Source of the DNA: a virus
DNA: 59,661 nt
IMG/VR virus record: IMGVR_UViG_3300030085_003139
Span: 1 to 59,661 of that record
Reading direction: 5' to 3' (one strand)
The notes below the pieces were generated by a model. It was not told where the DNA came from and did not search any database. It saw nothing but the letters and a program-made list of their open reading frames with translations. Positions 12,941-21,701 of this stretch are shown piece after piece (positions within the stretch are counted from its first letter, which is position 1; the number at the start of each line of letters is the position of its first letter). Both the position numbers and the translations under genes were made by a program.

Positions 12941-14209
12941 ATGAAACGCGGTCTTTTTGATTTCTTTTTTGTTCCACAGATAGTTTTTGGAGGCGGCGGT
13001 GATAGCGGCGGTGGATCGTCGGGTGGCTCAAGTTCCTCGTCTTCGTCTTCGTCTTCTTCAAGCAGCAGTTCTTCTTCTAAGAAGCAGGATACTGTTCCAA
13101 CTTTTAAGAACCTGACGGCAGCGGCGAAGGCTGGCTATCATGGCGCGGCGGTTAAGCTTGAAGGTAAGAAGGGGACTTATAAAGTTAAGTTTGCGGGAGA
13201 TTACGACGATCGCATGAAGAAAGCTTCAGACAGGAAGCAAAAAGCTACTGTTGCTAAGTTAAATACAAATAAAAACACGTCTGGTCAGTATACGACGCGT
13301 GATTTTAATCAAAACCCAAACACCTCCACTTCTTCCTCCGCCTCATCCTCTGCTAGTAGTTCTTCAAACGCCGACACTTCTGCCAGCACCAAGGTTAATA
13401 AGTCTGTCAAAGTAATTCCGCCGTTAGATGGTGGTAAAAACAAGCCAAATGCTTTGGGATACGGATACTACAATCGTTTGGGCGTATGGATTCCGCCCGA
13501 TATTGATATGCAGGACGGCGGCGGACCGGGCATATCGGGTGCTGTTTTTGGGTCAAAAGGTGGTGTTGAAGCGGATACTGATGGGGACATGTATGTTTCT
13601 GAGGCAGAAGCCAAAGCAGCGGCGGACAAAGGTATTTTTAAGTACGGCATTGGCCGTGTATCAAATGCCGTGGGCGCCACACCCTTTGGTTCTGGCCGAG
13701 CTCCTACGGGCATTGCGGGTACAGTAGCTGGCGGCGGCATTATAGGATCTGCTTTGGGTATGAAGTATACGCCAAGGGAACAGATGTTCGGTGAAGGCGG
13801 AACTACTATGACGCAAGAGCAGGTCGATGCGTATATGGCCGATGTAGAGAAAAGGCGTAAGCAGGCGGTTGCGGATCAACAACAGCTCATTCTTCACGGC
13901 TCACCGGCCGATGGTGGCAGCGGGGGCTCCAGTCCCGGTTTGCTTGCTCAAGTTGCAGATACTGTGGCCGCTGAAGATACGGCGGCTCCTGTAGATCCGA
14001 TAACCATTGGTCAACCTGTGGCTTACGATCCGATATCGTATAACCCTGTGCAGGGCGGAGGTCAGAATCCTCAGATTTTACCGTACCCTTATCCATATGA
14101 TCCGGGCTTCGGCACGTTGCCCGTGGGCAATTATCAACAACCTAATTTATTTGCGCAATTACCGCCGCCCGTGACTCAAGGGATCGGAAGCTTGAGAGGA
14201 ATAATATAA
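12941..14209 (+). CDS. Glycine/serine-rich head-region protein
   Basis: A 422-residue protein starting MKRGLFDFFF. A Gly-rich stretch and about 17 consecutive serines (residues about 35-55) are followed by a Lys-rich domain, a second Ser/Thr linker, a glycine-zipper-like hydrophobic segment (GIAGTVAGGGIIGSALG) and a Pro/Tyr-rich tail. The start at 12941 is chosen because 12899 would overlap the preceding gene. It is probably a virion or assembly protein by position between terL and portal. No family is recognised. Confidence 0.6.
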   Translation: MKRGLFDFFFVPQIVFGGGGDSGGGSSGGSSSSSSSSSSSSSSSSSKKQDTVPTFKNLTAAAKAGYHGAAVKLEGKKGTYKVKFAGDYDDRMKKASDRKQKATVAKLNTNKNTSGQYTTRDFNQNPNTSTSSSASSSASSSSNADTSASTKVNKSVKVIPPLDGGKNKPNALGYGYYNRLGVWIPPDIDMQDGGGPGISGAVFGSKGGVEADTDGDMYVSEAEAKAAADKGIFKYGIGRVSNAVGATPFGSGRAPTGIAGTVAGGGIIGSALGMKYTPREQMFGEGGTTMTQEQVDAYMADVEKRRKQAVADQQQLILHGSPADGGSGGSSPGLLAQVADTVAAEDTAAPVDPITIGQPVAYDPISYNPVQGGGQNPQILPYPYPYDPGFGTLPVGNYQQPNLFAQLPPPVTQGIGSLRGII

Positions 14210-15117
14210 TGATGAAGCCTATGGAAGATTTATTTCGTCTAAGCATGCGGGAAGATTTGTTAGAGGAGTTTAGGCGGGGTGAGCGGAAGGGTTTGTCGCA
14301 AGAAGATATTGATAGAAACATACGGTATTTAAAGCGTCAGCTTGAAGAGAAGTATGGAATTCCTTTTAGCAAAGCCAAGGGTGGTGAGATTTTTACAACG
14401 GGTGTTGGGGCTATAGACCCTAAAGACTTTGATTATCGTTTTACGGAAAAGGAGCCACCGTCAGGGATTGGTTCTTTTTTACGAGATTTAGGACAATCAA
14501 CAAAAGATCTTTTTGATTTAACGGGAGAGCCTCCTTCTAAACCCGATCCCAGAGATTTTGATTTAGAAGACCAACGCCGTACCCGCGAAGAAATTGACGC
14601 AGAGGATCAAGAGTTTCAGGAACGCATTAAAGGTCGTCTTGCAGAGGAGCGAGAGAAAGAGTTTATACGTGAGCTGGAAGGTAGAGATTTTACTCAGGAG
14701 ATGCAGGACGAGCAAGACTTACGCGATAAAGAAAAACAGATGCTTGAAGATTCGGAACGCAAATTTCTTGAAGGTTTAACGGAACCTTTAGAAGCGCGTC
14801 CTGAAGAACCTATGTTCGAGTTAAACTCAATGACGTTTGACGGTCAAGAAGTGCCTGTCATTAAATTCAAAGATGGGGAAATTCTTTCTTTCCCTGAGAT
14901 AGAGGGATTGTTTAGAGCTTATAAAACGGCGCCAGAAACGAACTTAGGGCCTGAAACCACACGTCAAATTATGGAGTTCCTGCAACAGACTAATCCAACA
15001 AAGGAACAATTTATAAGACACTTTTTTCTATCCCGACGCCTCGCGGACGGCGGTGAGGTAGAGACGATGGGTGGTATAGGCACCTTGAATGAAACAGCGA
15101 AGAATATGTTTCGCTAG
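14209..15117 (+). CDS. Acidic coiled-coil head-region protein
   Basis: A 302-residue protein, highly charged, with long Glu/Arg-rich helices (residues about 120-200) typical of coiled coils. It holds two Gly-Gly-Glu motifs (KGGEIF near residue 58 and DGGEVE near 281) that recur in several other structural genes here. ATGATG at 14209 offers two in-frame starts; the first overlaps the previous stop. Likely a portal-associated or ejection protein; this is positional inference. Confidence 0.55.
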   Translation: MMKPMEDLFRLSMREDLLEEFRRGERKGLSQEDIDRNIRYLKRQLEEKYGIPFSKAKGGEIFTTGVGAIDPKDFDYRFTEKEPPSGIGSFLRDLGQSTKDLFDLTGEPPSKPDPRDFDLEDQRRTREEIDAEDQEFQERIKGRLAEEREKEFIRELEGRDFTQEMQDEQDLRDKEKQMLEDSERKFLEGLTEPLEARPEEPMFELNSMTFDGQEVPVIKFKDGEILSFPEIEGLFRAYKTAPETNLGPETTRQIMEFLQQTNPTKEQFIRHFFLSRRLADGGEVETMGGIGTLNETAKNMFR

Positions 15118-15166
15118 TCAAAATATAGTTGACGTGCTAGTTTTGCGTTAACATTGGAGATACAGT

Positions 15167-17596
15167 ATGGGACTAAGGCCAAAGAATCCAGTTGCTTCTT
15201 TTGTAGAACGGGAAAACGACGATCCGCTAATTGAAGAGGCTGGCGTTGATCTGGATATAGAGATGCCGGGCACACGAGTTGCTTCGGACGAACCTGTAGA
15301 TGGCATTGATTTTATTGACGAAGAAGACGGTGGGGTCATTGTAGACTTTGATCCGCAGGCCATGTCTATGGCGGACGGCGGTGATTTTTTTGCCAACTTA
15401 GCGGAAGACATGGATTCTGGTGATTTGGGTGCGATATCCAGTGATTTAATATCTCAGTATGTTTCGGCTAAGGAAAGCCGTGGAGACTGGGAAGAAGAAT
15501 ACGATAAGGGTTTGGATCTGCTTGGTTTTAAGTACGAAGACAGAACGCAGCCTTTTCGCGGCGCTACGGGCGTAACGCATCCTATGTTGGCGGAAGCCGC
15601 CACGCAGTTTCAGGCTCAGGCATTCAATGAGCTCTTACCACCAGAAGGACCTGTGCGCACGCAGATTATGGGGCAGTTAACTCCTGAGAAAGAGGCACAA
15701 TCCAAGCGCGTTAAGGAGTTTATGAACTACTACATAACCAATGTTATGGAAGAATATACCCCTGAAATGGATCAAATGTTGTTTTATCTGCCCTTGGCAG
15801 GCTCAACATTCAAGAAAACATACTTTGATGAGGCAATGGGGCGCGCAGTAAGCAAATTTGTTCCCGCAAAAAACCTTGTCGTCCCGTATGACGCAGCAGA
15901 TTTGGAAACATCTCCCTTTATTGCGCAAGAAATACGCATGCCGTGGAACAATCTACGCAAACTACAGGTCGGAGGTTTCTATGTTGATGTCCCTGTAAGC
16001 CCGTCTCAGGCGCCGATGGACGATACAACCGATACAATTGACGGTATCGACGGAATGTCCGCATCAAACATTGATTATGACGTCACATTGCTGGAATTTC
16101 ACGTGGATTTGGAATTGCCGGGCTATGAAGAGAAGGATGAAGAGGGCGAACCAACAGGAATTATGGTTCCTTACGTCGTTACGATAGCCGAGGACACTGG
16201 TGCGATACTGGCTATACGCAGAAATTTCCGCGAGGACGACGATCAGAAGACAAAAATCCCATATTTTACGCATTATAAGTTTTTGCCGGGCTTCGGGTTC
16301 TATGGTTTAGGGTTAATTCATACAATTGGCGGTCTTTCACGCACCGCGACCGCTGCATTGCGGCAATTGATTGACGCGGGGACACTTTCTAACCTTCCAG
16401 CGGGTTTCAAGGCTCGCGGCCTACGGATCAGGGAAGATGCAGAACCGTTACAACCGGGTGAATTTAGGGATGTAGACAGCCCCGGCGGTGCTATTCGCGA
16501 TAGCTTGATGCCCTTGCCGTTTAAAGGACCTGACGCTACGTTATTTAACCTGTTGGGCTTTGTTGTTCAGGCGGGGCAGCGATTTGCAACAATCACGGAC
16601 ATGAAGGTTGGTGACGGCAACCAACAGGCAGCGGTAGGAACGACGGTTGCTATGCTGGAACAGGGGGCTCGTGTAATGAGCGCTGTTCACAAGCGTCTTC
16701 ACTACGCAATGAAGAACGAGTTTAAGATTCTGGCGCGTGTTATGTCGGAAAGCTTACCGCAAGAATACCCCTTTTCTGTTGCGGGTGGCGATCAGGCGGT
16801 TATGGCCAGCGATTTTGACAATCGTGTTGACATCATACCTGTATCAAATCCAAATATTTTTAGTCAGGCGCAGCGCATTGCTTTGGCGCAGACACAGATG
16901 CAGATGGCGGCTCAGGCGCCAGATCTTCACGATATGTACGAGGCGTACAAACGGATGTATGACGCATTGGGCGTTCGGGATATAGATAAGATCTTAAAAC
17001 CCAAACCAAGTCAGGAGCCACAGCCAAAAGATCCTGCACAAGAAAACATTGATGCTTTGGATCAGATACAGCTTCGAGCTTTTCAGGGGCAAAACCACGA
17101 CGCACATATTATGTCACATCTTGTGTTTGGTGCGTCAGGCATTGTTCAACAACAGCCAATGGTTGCGGTTACTCTTCAGAAGCACGTTATGGATCATGCG
17201 CGCGTGAAATCTCAGGAGATGGCGTTACAGCAGCTTGGCGTGCAGGAAATGACACCAGAGATCCAAGTGCAGTTTGAGCAGTTGGTTGCTCAGAACATTG
17301 CGCAGGAAATGCAGGCAATGAAACAGTTGTCCGCTCAGATCACAGGTGAGCAGGGCGCCCCAGATCCATTAATCGGACTTAAAGAGAAAGAGCTTCAGAT
17401 TAGGCAGCAGCAGGTTCAGGCCAACATTGCTAACGATCAGGCGGAGCTCCAGTTGGATCAGGCTAAAGCACAAGAACGAGCACGCGAATTTGATGAGCGC
17501 ATGGATCAGCAAGAGCGCTTGGCAAATAGAAAATTGCAAGCGAGCGCAGAACGTGAGATAATGCGATTACAGGCACAACAGCAACGGAGACAATGA
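15167..17596 (+). CDS. Portal protein
   Basis: An 809-residue protein forming the dodecameric DNA channel of the capsid. The order terL, two proteins, portal and then scaffold/capsid fits. The region WEEEYDKGLDLLGFKYEDRTQPFRG onward matches large marine podovirus portals. An acidic N-terminal leader (residues 1-75, containing DGGDFF) precedes it. The last about 180 residues are Gln/Glu-rich coiled coil (QQQVQANIANDQAELQLDQAKAQ), like the barrel of P22-type portals. It follows a GGAG ribosome site. Confidence is high from length, region and order. Confidence 0.88.
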   Translation: MGLRPKNPVASFVERENDDPLIEEAGVDLDIEMPGTRVASDEPVDGIDFIDEEDGGVIVDFDPQAMSMADGGDFFANLAEDMDSGDLGAISSDLISQYVSAKESRGDWEEEYDKGLDLLGFKYEDRTQPFRGATGVTHPMLAEAATQFQAQAFNELLPPEGPVRTQIMGQLTPEKEAQSKRVKEFMNYYITNVMEEYTPEMDQMLFYLPLAGSTFKKTYFDEAMGRAVSKFVPAKNLVVPYDAADLETSPFIAQEIRMPWNNLRKLQVGGFYVDVPVSPSQAPMDDTTDTIDGIDGMSASNIDYDVTLLEFHVDLELPGYEEKDEEGEPTGIMVPYVVTIAEDTGAILAIRRNFREDDDQKTKIPYFTHYKFLPGFGFYGLGLIHTIGGLSRTATAALRQLIDAGTLSNLPAGFKARGLRIREDAEPLQPGEFRDVDSPGGAIRDSLMPLPFKGPDATLFNLLGFVVQAGQRFATITDMKVGDGNQQAAVGTTVAMLEQGARVMSAVHKRLHYAMKNEFKILARVMSESLPQEYPFSVAGGDQAVMASDFDNRVDIIPVSNPNIFSQAQRIALAQTQMQMAAQAPDLHDMYEAYKRMYDALGVRDIDKILKPKPSQEPQPKDPAQENIDALDQIQLRAFQGQNHDAHIMSHLVFGASGIVQQQPMVAVTLQKHVMDHARVKSQEMALQQLGVQEMTPEIQVQFEQLVAQNIAQEMQAMKQLSAQITGEQGAPDPLIGLKEKELQIRQQQVQANIANDQAELQLDQAKAQERAREFDERMDQQERLANRKLQASAEREIMRLQAQQQRRQ

Positions 17597-17796
17597 TGCG
17601 AGTTAAGATTGTAAGTGGACGCGGCGCCGACGCGCCAAAGCCCGTAACAAAAGCCGAAATAAAAGGTCAGGGTTCCATACCTTATTGCCAGCTTATGGAC
17701 GTAGCGACGCCAAACATAGAAAAGGCAAAAGTTACTTCTGGCACAAAGCGTGGAATGGGTGCGGCTTTACGCGGCAAAAAGTTCACAAACGCCTAA
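17593..17796 (+). CDS. Small basic hypothetical protein
   Basis: A 67-residue basic protein (MMRVKIVSGRGADAPKPV), overlapping the portal stop; the second ATG at 17596 is an equally possible start. Short Lys/Gly-rich ending (GAALRGKKFTNA). It sits between the portal and the membrane/lysis genes. Function is unknown. Confidence 0.6.
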   Translation: MMRVKIVSGRGADAPKPVTKAEIKGQGSIPYCQLMDVATPNIEKAKVTSGTKRGMGAALRGKKFTNA

Positions 17797-17801
17797 GTTA
17801 A

Positions 17802-18212
17802 ATGTCTGATAAGCTACCAAAGGTAAGTATCGCTGTAGTCGGGGTTGTAATAGCCCAGATCGGTGGCTTTATATGGTGGACGGCACAGCAAGCTAGTACA
17901 ATACAAAATCTTGAAGAAACGGTGAACGTTTTGACGGTAGAAAACAATGCTACCGACAGGACAAATCTCATTAGAGATGTGGAACATAACGCAGAGCAAA
18001 TTGAAGATCTCATTGATTATATTGTTGAACTTGAAGAAGAAGGCGAGGAAACTTTAGAGGACGTAATGTCAGAATTTGATGACGTATACGAAACCCAAGA
18101 GGGCTTCCTACTGCAATTTAACCAGATCGTAAAATTACAAGCTAGAGTTAAAACGCTTGAAAATACTTTAGAATATTTAACACGAAGCCCCGCACTTTCA
18201 GATGGAAGATAG
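17802..18212 (+). CDS. Membrane-anchored coiled-coil protein (spanin- or holin-like)
   Basis: A 136-residue protein with one N-terminal membrane segment (about residues 8-28, VSIAVVGVVIAQIGGFIWW) and a long acidic periplasmic-type coiled coil. That layout is shared by inner-membrane spanins (Rz-like), and it lies at the head of the lysis cluster (17802-20089). No lipoprotein partner is obvious. Function is inferred from topology and place. Confidence 0.5.
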   Translation: MSDKLPKVSIAVVGVVIAQIGGFIWWTAQQASTIQNLEETVNVLTVENNATDRTNLIRDVEHNAEQIEDLIDYIVELEEEGEETLEDVMSEFDDVYETQEGFLLQFNQIVKLQARVKTLENTLEYLTRSPALSDGR

Positions 18213-18214
18213 AA

Positions 18215-18670
18215 ATGGATCCGTTAACAATATTGGCAGGGCTGAAAACGGGGCTTGCCGCAGGTAAAACCGTTGCGAGTTTATCCAAGGAAATAGGTAA
18301 TTTTTTTGACGCTACAGATGCAGCCAAGAAAAAACTGCAAAAGAAAGGTGTGGGCAGCTCAGACGTAAATAGTGTTGCGCTAGACCGTTGGGCGAAAGAA
18401 CGTGAAGCGGCACAGGCTGAAGAAGAGCTCCGCGAGTGGGTGACAAACAATTTGGGTTTGAGCCAGTGGCAAGCGTTGCTACGCATAAGAAAAGAAGTGT
18501 TGCAGGAAAAGCGCGAGATGGAGGCTAGGCTGCGCCGTGAAGCTATAGAACGTCAAGAACTAATGATTACAGTAGCAGGAATTTTTGTGTTGCTCTTATT
18601 TTCTGCGGTAGGTTCTGCGTTGTACTTGGATTATATGGGATGGCTCGACATAAGGGATTACTTTAGATGA
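18215..18670 (+). CDS. Coiled-coil protein with C-terminal membrane segment
   Basis: A 151-residue protein: an N-terminal Gly/Ala-rich helix, a basic Lys-rich stretch, a long charged helix (KREMEARLRREAIERQE), then a membrane segment (about 117-138, ITVAGIFVLLLFSAVG) and short tail. In the lysis cluster this may be a holin or spanin partner of 17802. Similar tail-anchored proteins occur near marine phage endolysins, but I cannot name the family. Confidence 0.5.
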   Translation: MDPLTILAGLKTGLAAGKTVASLSKEIGNFFDATDAAKKKLQKKGVGSSDVNSVALDRWAKEREAAQAEEELREWVTNNLGLSQWQALLRIRKEVLQEKREMEARLRREAIERQELMITVAGIFVLLLFSAVGSALYLDYMGWLDIRDYFR

Positions 18671-18840
18671 TTTATGTTTTAGTATTCTTACATTTCATTA
18701 GCACAGATCGCCTACAATACTATCAGATAGGCACATATTCGGATAAAGAGGAATGTCTAGCTCAAGCGGAAAAGGCTCAGATAATGGTGACACACAACAG
18801 TATGAAGGTGACTTGCCTAGAAGTGAACAGCCAACAATAG
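18667..18840 (+). CDS. Small exported or membrane-associated protein
   Basis: A 57-residue reading starting MIYVLVFLHFIST, hydrophobic at the N terminus, with two cysteines (EECLAQAEKA and KVTCLEVN). The ATG overlaps the previous stop (ATGA). Small proteins with this layout (hydrophobic start, EEC, terminal C) are common in phage genomes and may form one disulphide after export. A second frame (18753-18974) overlaps it. Confidence 0.55.
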   Translation: MIYVLVFLHFISTDRLQYYQIGTYSDKEECLAQAEKAQIMVTHNSMKVTCLEVNSQQ

Positions 18841-18974
18841 TGGAGCATGGCAAAAAGTTTGCAGCTTATGATAAGAATGGTAAATTAATTATACTGGGTT
18901 ATAATAGACGAATAATACAGGAGTATGCAGATGCCCAAAGCAAAATACGATTTGAACGACAACGGAAAGATTGA
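18753..18974 (+). CDS. Possible overlapping small gene
   Basis: A 73-residue frame starting MSSSSGKGSDNGD and ending in a plausible folded region (KKFAAYDKNGKLIILGYNRRIIQEYADAQ). It overlaps the 57-residue gene by 88 bp and the next gene by 44 bp in other frames. GAGG touches the ATG, so initiation is poorly placed. The protein-like C-terminal half, in the only stretch without another gene (18841-18930), argues that it is expressed, perhaps from a later start. Confidence 0.4.
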   Translation: MSSSSGKGSDNGDTQQYEGDLPRSEQPTIVEHGKKFAAYDKNGKLIILGYNRRIIQEYADAQSKIRFERQRKD

Positions 18975-19236
18975 TCCAGACGAACGCGATATTATGCTTG
19001 AAGATCGTCGCCGTATGATGGAGGACGCAGACGCAAAGCGTGATGCTCAGTTACGCATGACATGGTTTGCTCTAAGCGGTATGGTTTTGTACCCTTTTGC
19101 CATTGTGCTTGCTTCTTGGATGGGACTGGAACAAGCGTCTAACCTGCTTGCAGATATAGCTGCGGTATACGTGGTTGCTGTGTCGGGTGTAACGGCGGCA
19201 TATTTTGGGTTTACCAATATGGGGGCTAACAAATGA
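18931..19236 (+). CDS. EF-hand-containing holin-like membrane protein
   Basis: A 101-residue protein. Its N terminus MPKAKYDLNDNGKIDPDE contains a canonical calcium loop (DLNDNGKIDPDE: D-x-N-x-N-G-x-I-D-x-x-E). Two membrane segments follow (about 44-66 and 74-96). Start at 18931 is preferred over 18925 because GGAG is better placed. Two-segment proteins beside an endolysin are usually holins. A cytoplasmic calcium-binding motif could tune pore opening, which is speculation. Confidence 0.6.
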   Translation: MPKAKYDLNDNGKIDPDERDIMLEDRRRMMEDADAKRDAQLRMTWFALSGMVLYPFAIVLASWMGLEQASNLLADIAAVYVVAVSGVTAAYFGFTNMGANK

Positions 19237-19616
19237 TAGGACAGTTATTAGGACCTGTAGCAGGTTTAGCTAGTAGTTGGCTTGATGCAAAGACTACAAA
19301 GCAAGCCGCAGAAGCAAAGCTTAAACTTACTGAGGCGGAAGCAAAAGCAAAGATTTTGTTGTCAGAAAAAACAAGCGTTGCTGATTGGGAACGCATTATG
19401 GCAGAGAACAGCGGTTCGAGCTGGAAAGACGAATTTTTCGTTATTGTGTTGTCAATTCCGCTTGTGCTTGCATTTATACCGGGCGCAGAAGGTATTGTAG
19501 ATAGGGGCTTTGAGCAGCTCCATAAGGCGCCAGACTGGTATTTTTACAGTTTAGGAATTGCAATTTCGGCCTCTTTCGGTGTGAAAGGGTACAAACAATT
19601 CGTTAGGAGAAAATAA
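19233..19616 (+). CDS. Holin, GTA three-TM family
   Basis: A 127-residue protein: N-terminal amphipathic segment (GQLLGPVAGLASSWLD), an Ala/Lys-rich helix, then two strong membrane segments (about 70-85 and 103-118) and a basic tail. The layout and sequence (WKDEFFVIVLSIPLVLAFIPG) match the GTA_holin_3TM family. It would permeabilise the inner membrane to release the endolysin encoded next, whose start overlaps its stop. Confidence 0.75.
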   Translation: MIGQLLGPVAGLASSWLDAKTTKQAAEAKLKLTEAEAKAKILLSEKTSVADWERIMAENSGSSWKDEFFVIVLSIPLVLAFIPGAEGIVDRGFEQLHKAPDWYFYSLGIAISASFGVKGYKQFVRRK

Positions 19617-20089
19617 TGAGTTTTAAATTAAGCAGAAGAAGCCTTGATAGGCTTGAGGGAATTGATGACGGGCTCCAAGCCGTTGTCAAAATGGCAATAA
19701 CGCTAACTAAAACAGACTTTGGCGTTGTGCAGGGCATGCGAACCATTGAACAACAAAAAGAGCTCGTAGCGTCAGGAGCAAGTCAAACTATGAAGTCGAA
19801 GCACCTTGAAGGTAAAGCTTTTGACATCATGGCCTTTGTGAACGGACGGGCAAGTTGGGAACTTAATTTGTACGATGATTTAGCCGACGCAATTAAGGAA
19901 GCGGCGATTAATCTGAATGTCCCTGTTTGTTGGGGCGCTGCATGGGGCACACCAGAAATGCCGTATCCTATGGATATTCGTAAGTGGGAAGGCACAATGG
20001 AAGAAGCCATGAATGCTTATGTTGATTTGCGCAGGTCTCAAGGTCGGCGCCCATTTATAGACGGGCCTCATTTTGAATTAATTGATTAA
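19616..20089 (+). CDS. Endolysin, peptidase M15 family
   Basis: A 157-residue zinc peptidase that cuts peptidoglycan cross-links. The N-terminal FKLSRRSLDRLEGID and GMRTIEQQKELVASG are typical of phage M15/VanY-type L-alanyl-D-glutamate peptidases. Zinc ligands are visible as SKHLEGKAFD (His63, Asp70) and GPHFEL (His about 152). No signal peptide is present, so release needs the adjacent holin. Length is normal for the family. Confidence 0.9.
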   Translation: MSFKLSRRSLDRLEGIDDGLQAVVKMAITLTKTDFGVVQGMRTIEQQKELVASGASQTMKSKHLEGKAFDIMAFVNGRASWELNLYDDLADAIKEAAINLNVPVCWGAAWGTPEMPYPMDIRKWEGTMEEAMNAYVDLRRSQGRRPFIDGPHFELID

Positions 20090-20107
20090 AAAATGGGTGG
20101 CGTCTAA

Positions 20108-20146
20108 GTATAAGACATGTTACATAATAATCGAATGTTATAAGAT
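20108..20146 (+). promoter_or_regulatory. Possible promoter/operator before the capsid assembly genes
   Basis: GTATAAGAC (20108-20116) and TTATAAGAT (20138-20146) resemble the ATATAAGAT box and are 30 bp apart, three helical turns. They lie in the 68-bp gap after the endolysin gene. -10-like TATAAG occurs in both. Match is imperfect. Confidence 0.35.
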
Positions 20147-20157
20147 AGCGAGGTAGC

Positions 20158-20355
20158 ATGGACGACTTAGACGTCGTACAATTTGTTCAACGGTCTGTGA
20201 AAGAGCGTAAAACAATGGTGCTAGATGTTTTAGAAAACAATGGCATTCAATCAATGGAGCATTACCAGCGATGCATGGGCGAGCTGGACGCTTTAAACTT
20301 TATATCTCAGGAACTCGCGAGCCTGCTAGAAAAACAGGAGCATAACAATGACTGA
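20158..20355 (+). CDS. Small helical hypothetical protein
   Basis: A 65-residue acidic helical protein starting MDDLDVVQFV, ending in a polar tail. Overlaps the GroES-like gene by 8 bp, so the two are coupled. The CMGELDALNFISQELASLLEKQE segment suggests a helical hairpin. A short assembly co-factor is possible. No family is recognised. Confidence 0.65.
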   Translation: MDDLDVVQFVQRSVKERKTMVLDVLENNGIQSMEHYQRCMGELDALNFISQELASLLEKQEHNND

Positions 20356-20794
20356 AGCAGTCAAATCGGTCGATTTAGAAGCCGCAAAAGCTGGAGTATC
20401 CAGCATGTACGTTGAACCACAAGAGAGGGTTCTTGACCCCTCTAAAGTGGATAAATCTCTCTTAGAAAGGATGCCTGAACCCACGGGTTGGAGAATGTTA
20501 ATTCTTCCCTATCGTGGCAAGGGCAAGACGCAGGGTGGCGTGTTTTTGCCAGATAGTGTTGTTGATGACGGTCAGATTACGACGGTTGTTGGATACGTTA
20601 TGAAGCAAGGCGAACTTTGCTACAAGGATCAGGAAAAATTCCCTAATGGCGCTTGGTGTAAGCAAGGCGACTGGGTAATTTTTGCTCGATATTCAGGGTC
20701 TCGATTTAAAATAGAAGGCGGAGAAGTCCGTATTCTGAACGATGACGAAATATTAGCCGTCATTAGTGATCCCGATGATATTTTAAGCCTCTAG
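20348..20794 (+). CDS. groES: GroES-like co-chaperonin
   Basis: A 148-residue protein. After a 40-residue leader, the Cpn10 pattern is clear: EPTGWRMLILPYRGKGKTQGGVFLPD (residues about 45-70, including the mobile-loop region), then VVGYVMKQG, GDWVIFARYSG and a C-terminal NDDEILAVI. Cpn10 proteins cap the GroEL folding chamber. The gene stands directly before scaffold and capsid genes, so it probably adapts host GroEL for capsid folding, as T4 gp31 does. No GroEL gene is present. Confidence 0.85.
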   Translation: MTEAVKSVDLEAAKAGVSSMYVEPQERVLDPSKVDKSLLERMPEPTGWRMLILPYRGKGKTQGGVFLPDSVVDDGQITTVVGYVMKQGELCYKDQEKFPNGAWCKQGDWVIFARYSGSRFKIEGGEVRILNDDEILAVISDPDDILSL

Positions 20795-20803
20795 GAGAAA
20801 AAA

Positions 20804-21697
20804 ATGGAAGCAGTTGAGGAACAAAAAACAACTTTTGAACCATCTAAGGATGAAATTGAAATTGATACGACGGAAGCTCAGGAAACAGAAGTAGAGCTCG
20901 GTAAAGAAGCAGACGATAAAGAAGCTGCTGTAGAAGTTGAAGATTCAAATGAGCAAGAGCAACAGGTTAGCAGCGCTCAAAAAAGAATAAATCAACTTAC
21001 AAAGAAAATGCGAGATGCAGAGAAGCGCGAAAAAGAAGCTATTCGATATGCGCAACAAGTGCAGACGCAGGCAAAAGCTTTGGAAGAAAAGGTACAATCT
21101 TTAGACAAAGGCTATATGGAGCAATATGGCAAGAGTCTGGAAATTGAAACAGCTCAGGCAAAAGCAAACTTAAAGCATGCTATTGATATTGGAGATAGCG
21201 ATGCGATTGTTGCCGCACAAGAGCAGTTGTCTAATCTTGGTGCTAGAAATGTGCAATACTCTCAAGCACAGCAGCGTCAGGAAACTGTGCAGGAAAGAGC
21301 GCAAGAAAATGGGGCTCAAGCACAGCCAGCACAACAAGCACAGCCAACAGAAATCAAACGGCCAGATCCAAAAGCAGAGGACTGGGCAGCAAAAAATGTT
21401 TGGTTTGGTAAAGACGAAGTTATGACTTTTGCTGCTTTTGGGATACATAAAAAACTTATTGAAGAAGAAGGGTTTGACCCTGAGAGCGATGAGTATTATA
21501 ATGAACTTGATCGGAGACTTGTTTCAGAGTTTCCGAAAAAGCTCGGTTCTAGCAAACGTGCCGCTCAAACGGTTGCTGGAGTTAGCCGCCAAACATCTGG
21601 GCGCAGTAAAAGGGTCAAACTCACCCCGACCCAAGTTGCAATAGCTAAAAAGCTGGGTGTGCCGCTAGAAGAATATGCGAAATATGTGAAGGAGTAA
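20804..21697 (+). CDS. Scaffolding protein
   Basis: A 297-residue protein with a very acidic N terminus (residues 1-55), a long coiled coil (about 57-170, with QKRINQLTKKMRDAEKREKE), a Gln/Ala linker and a basic C-terminal helix region (SKRVKLTPTQVAIAKKLGV). This layout is typical of phage capsid scaffolds, whose basic end binds the capsid protein. It lies between the GroES-like gene and the capsid genes. No protease gene is evident. Confidence 0.8.
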   Translation: MEAVEEQKTTFEPSKDEIEIDTTEAQETEVELGKEADDKEAAVEVEDSNEQEQQVSSAQKRINQLTKKMRDAEKREKEAIRYAQQVQTQAKALEEKVQSLDKGYMEQYGKSLEIETAQAKANLKHAIDIGDSDAIVAAQEQLSNLGARNVQYSQAQQRQETVQERAQENGAQAQPAQQAQPTEIKRPDPKAEDWAAKNVWFGKDEVMTFAAFGIHKKLIEEEGFDPESDEYYNELDRRLVSEFPKKLGSSKRAAQTVAGVSRQTSGRSKRVKLTPTQVAIAKKLGVPLEEYAKYVKE

Positions 21698-21701
21698 GAA
21701 A

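Noticed and set aside
16096-16111. A fourth parS-like sequence (AATTTCACGTGGATTT) in the portal gene
   Set aside because: Only about 11 of 16 positions match, within coding sequence; it is a chance CACGTG context.
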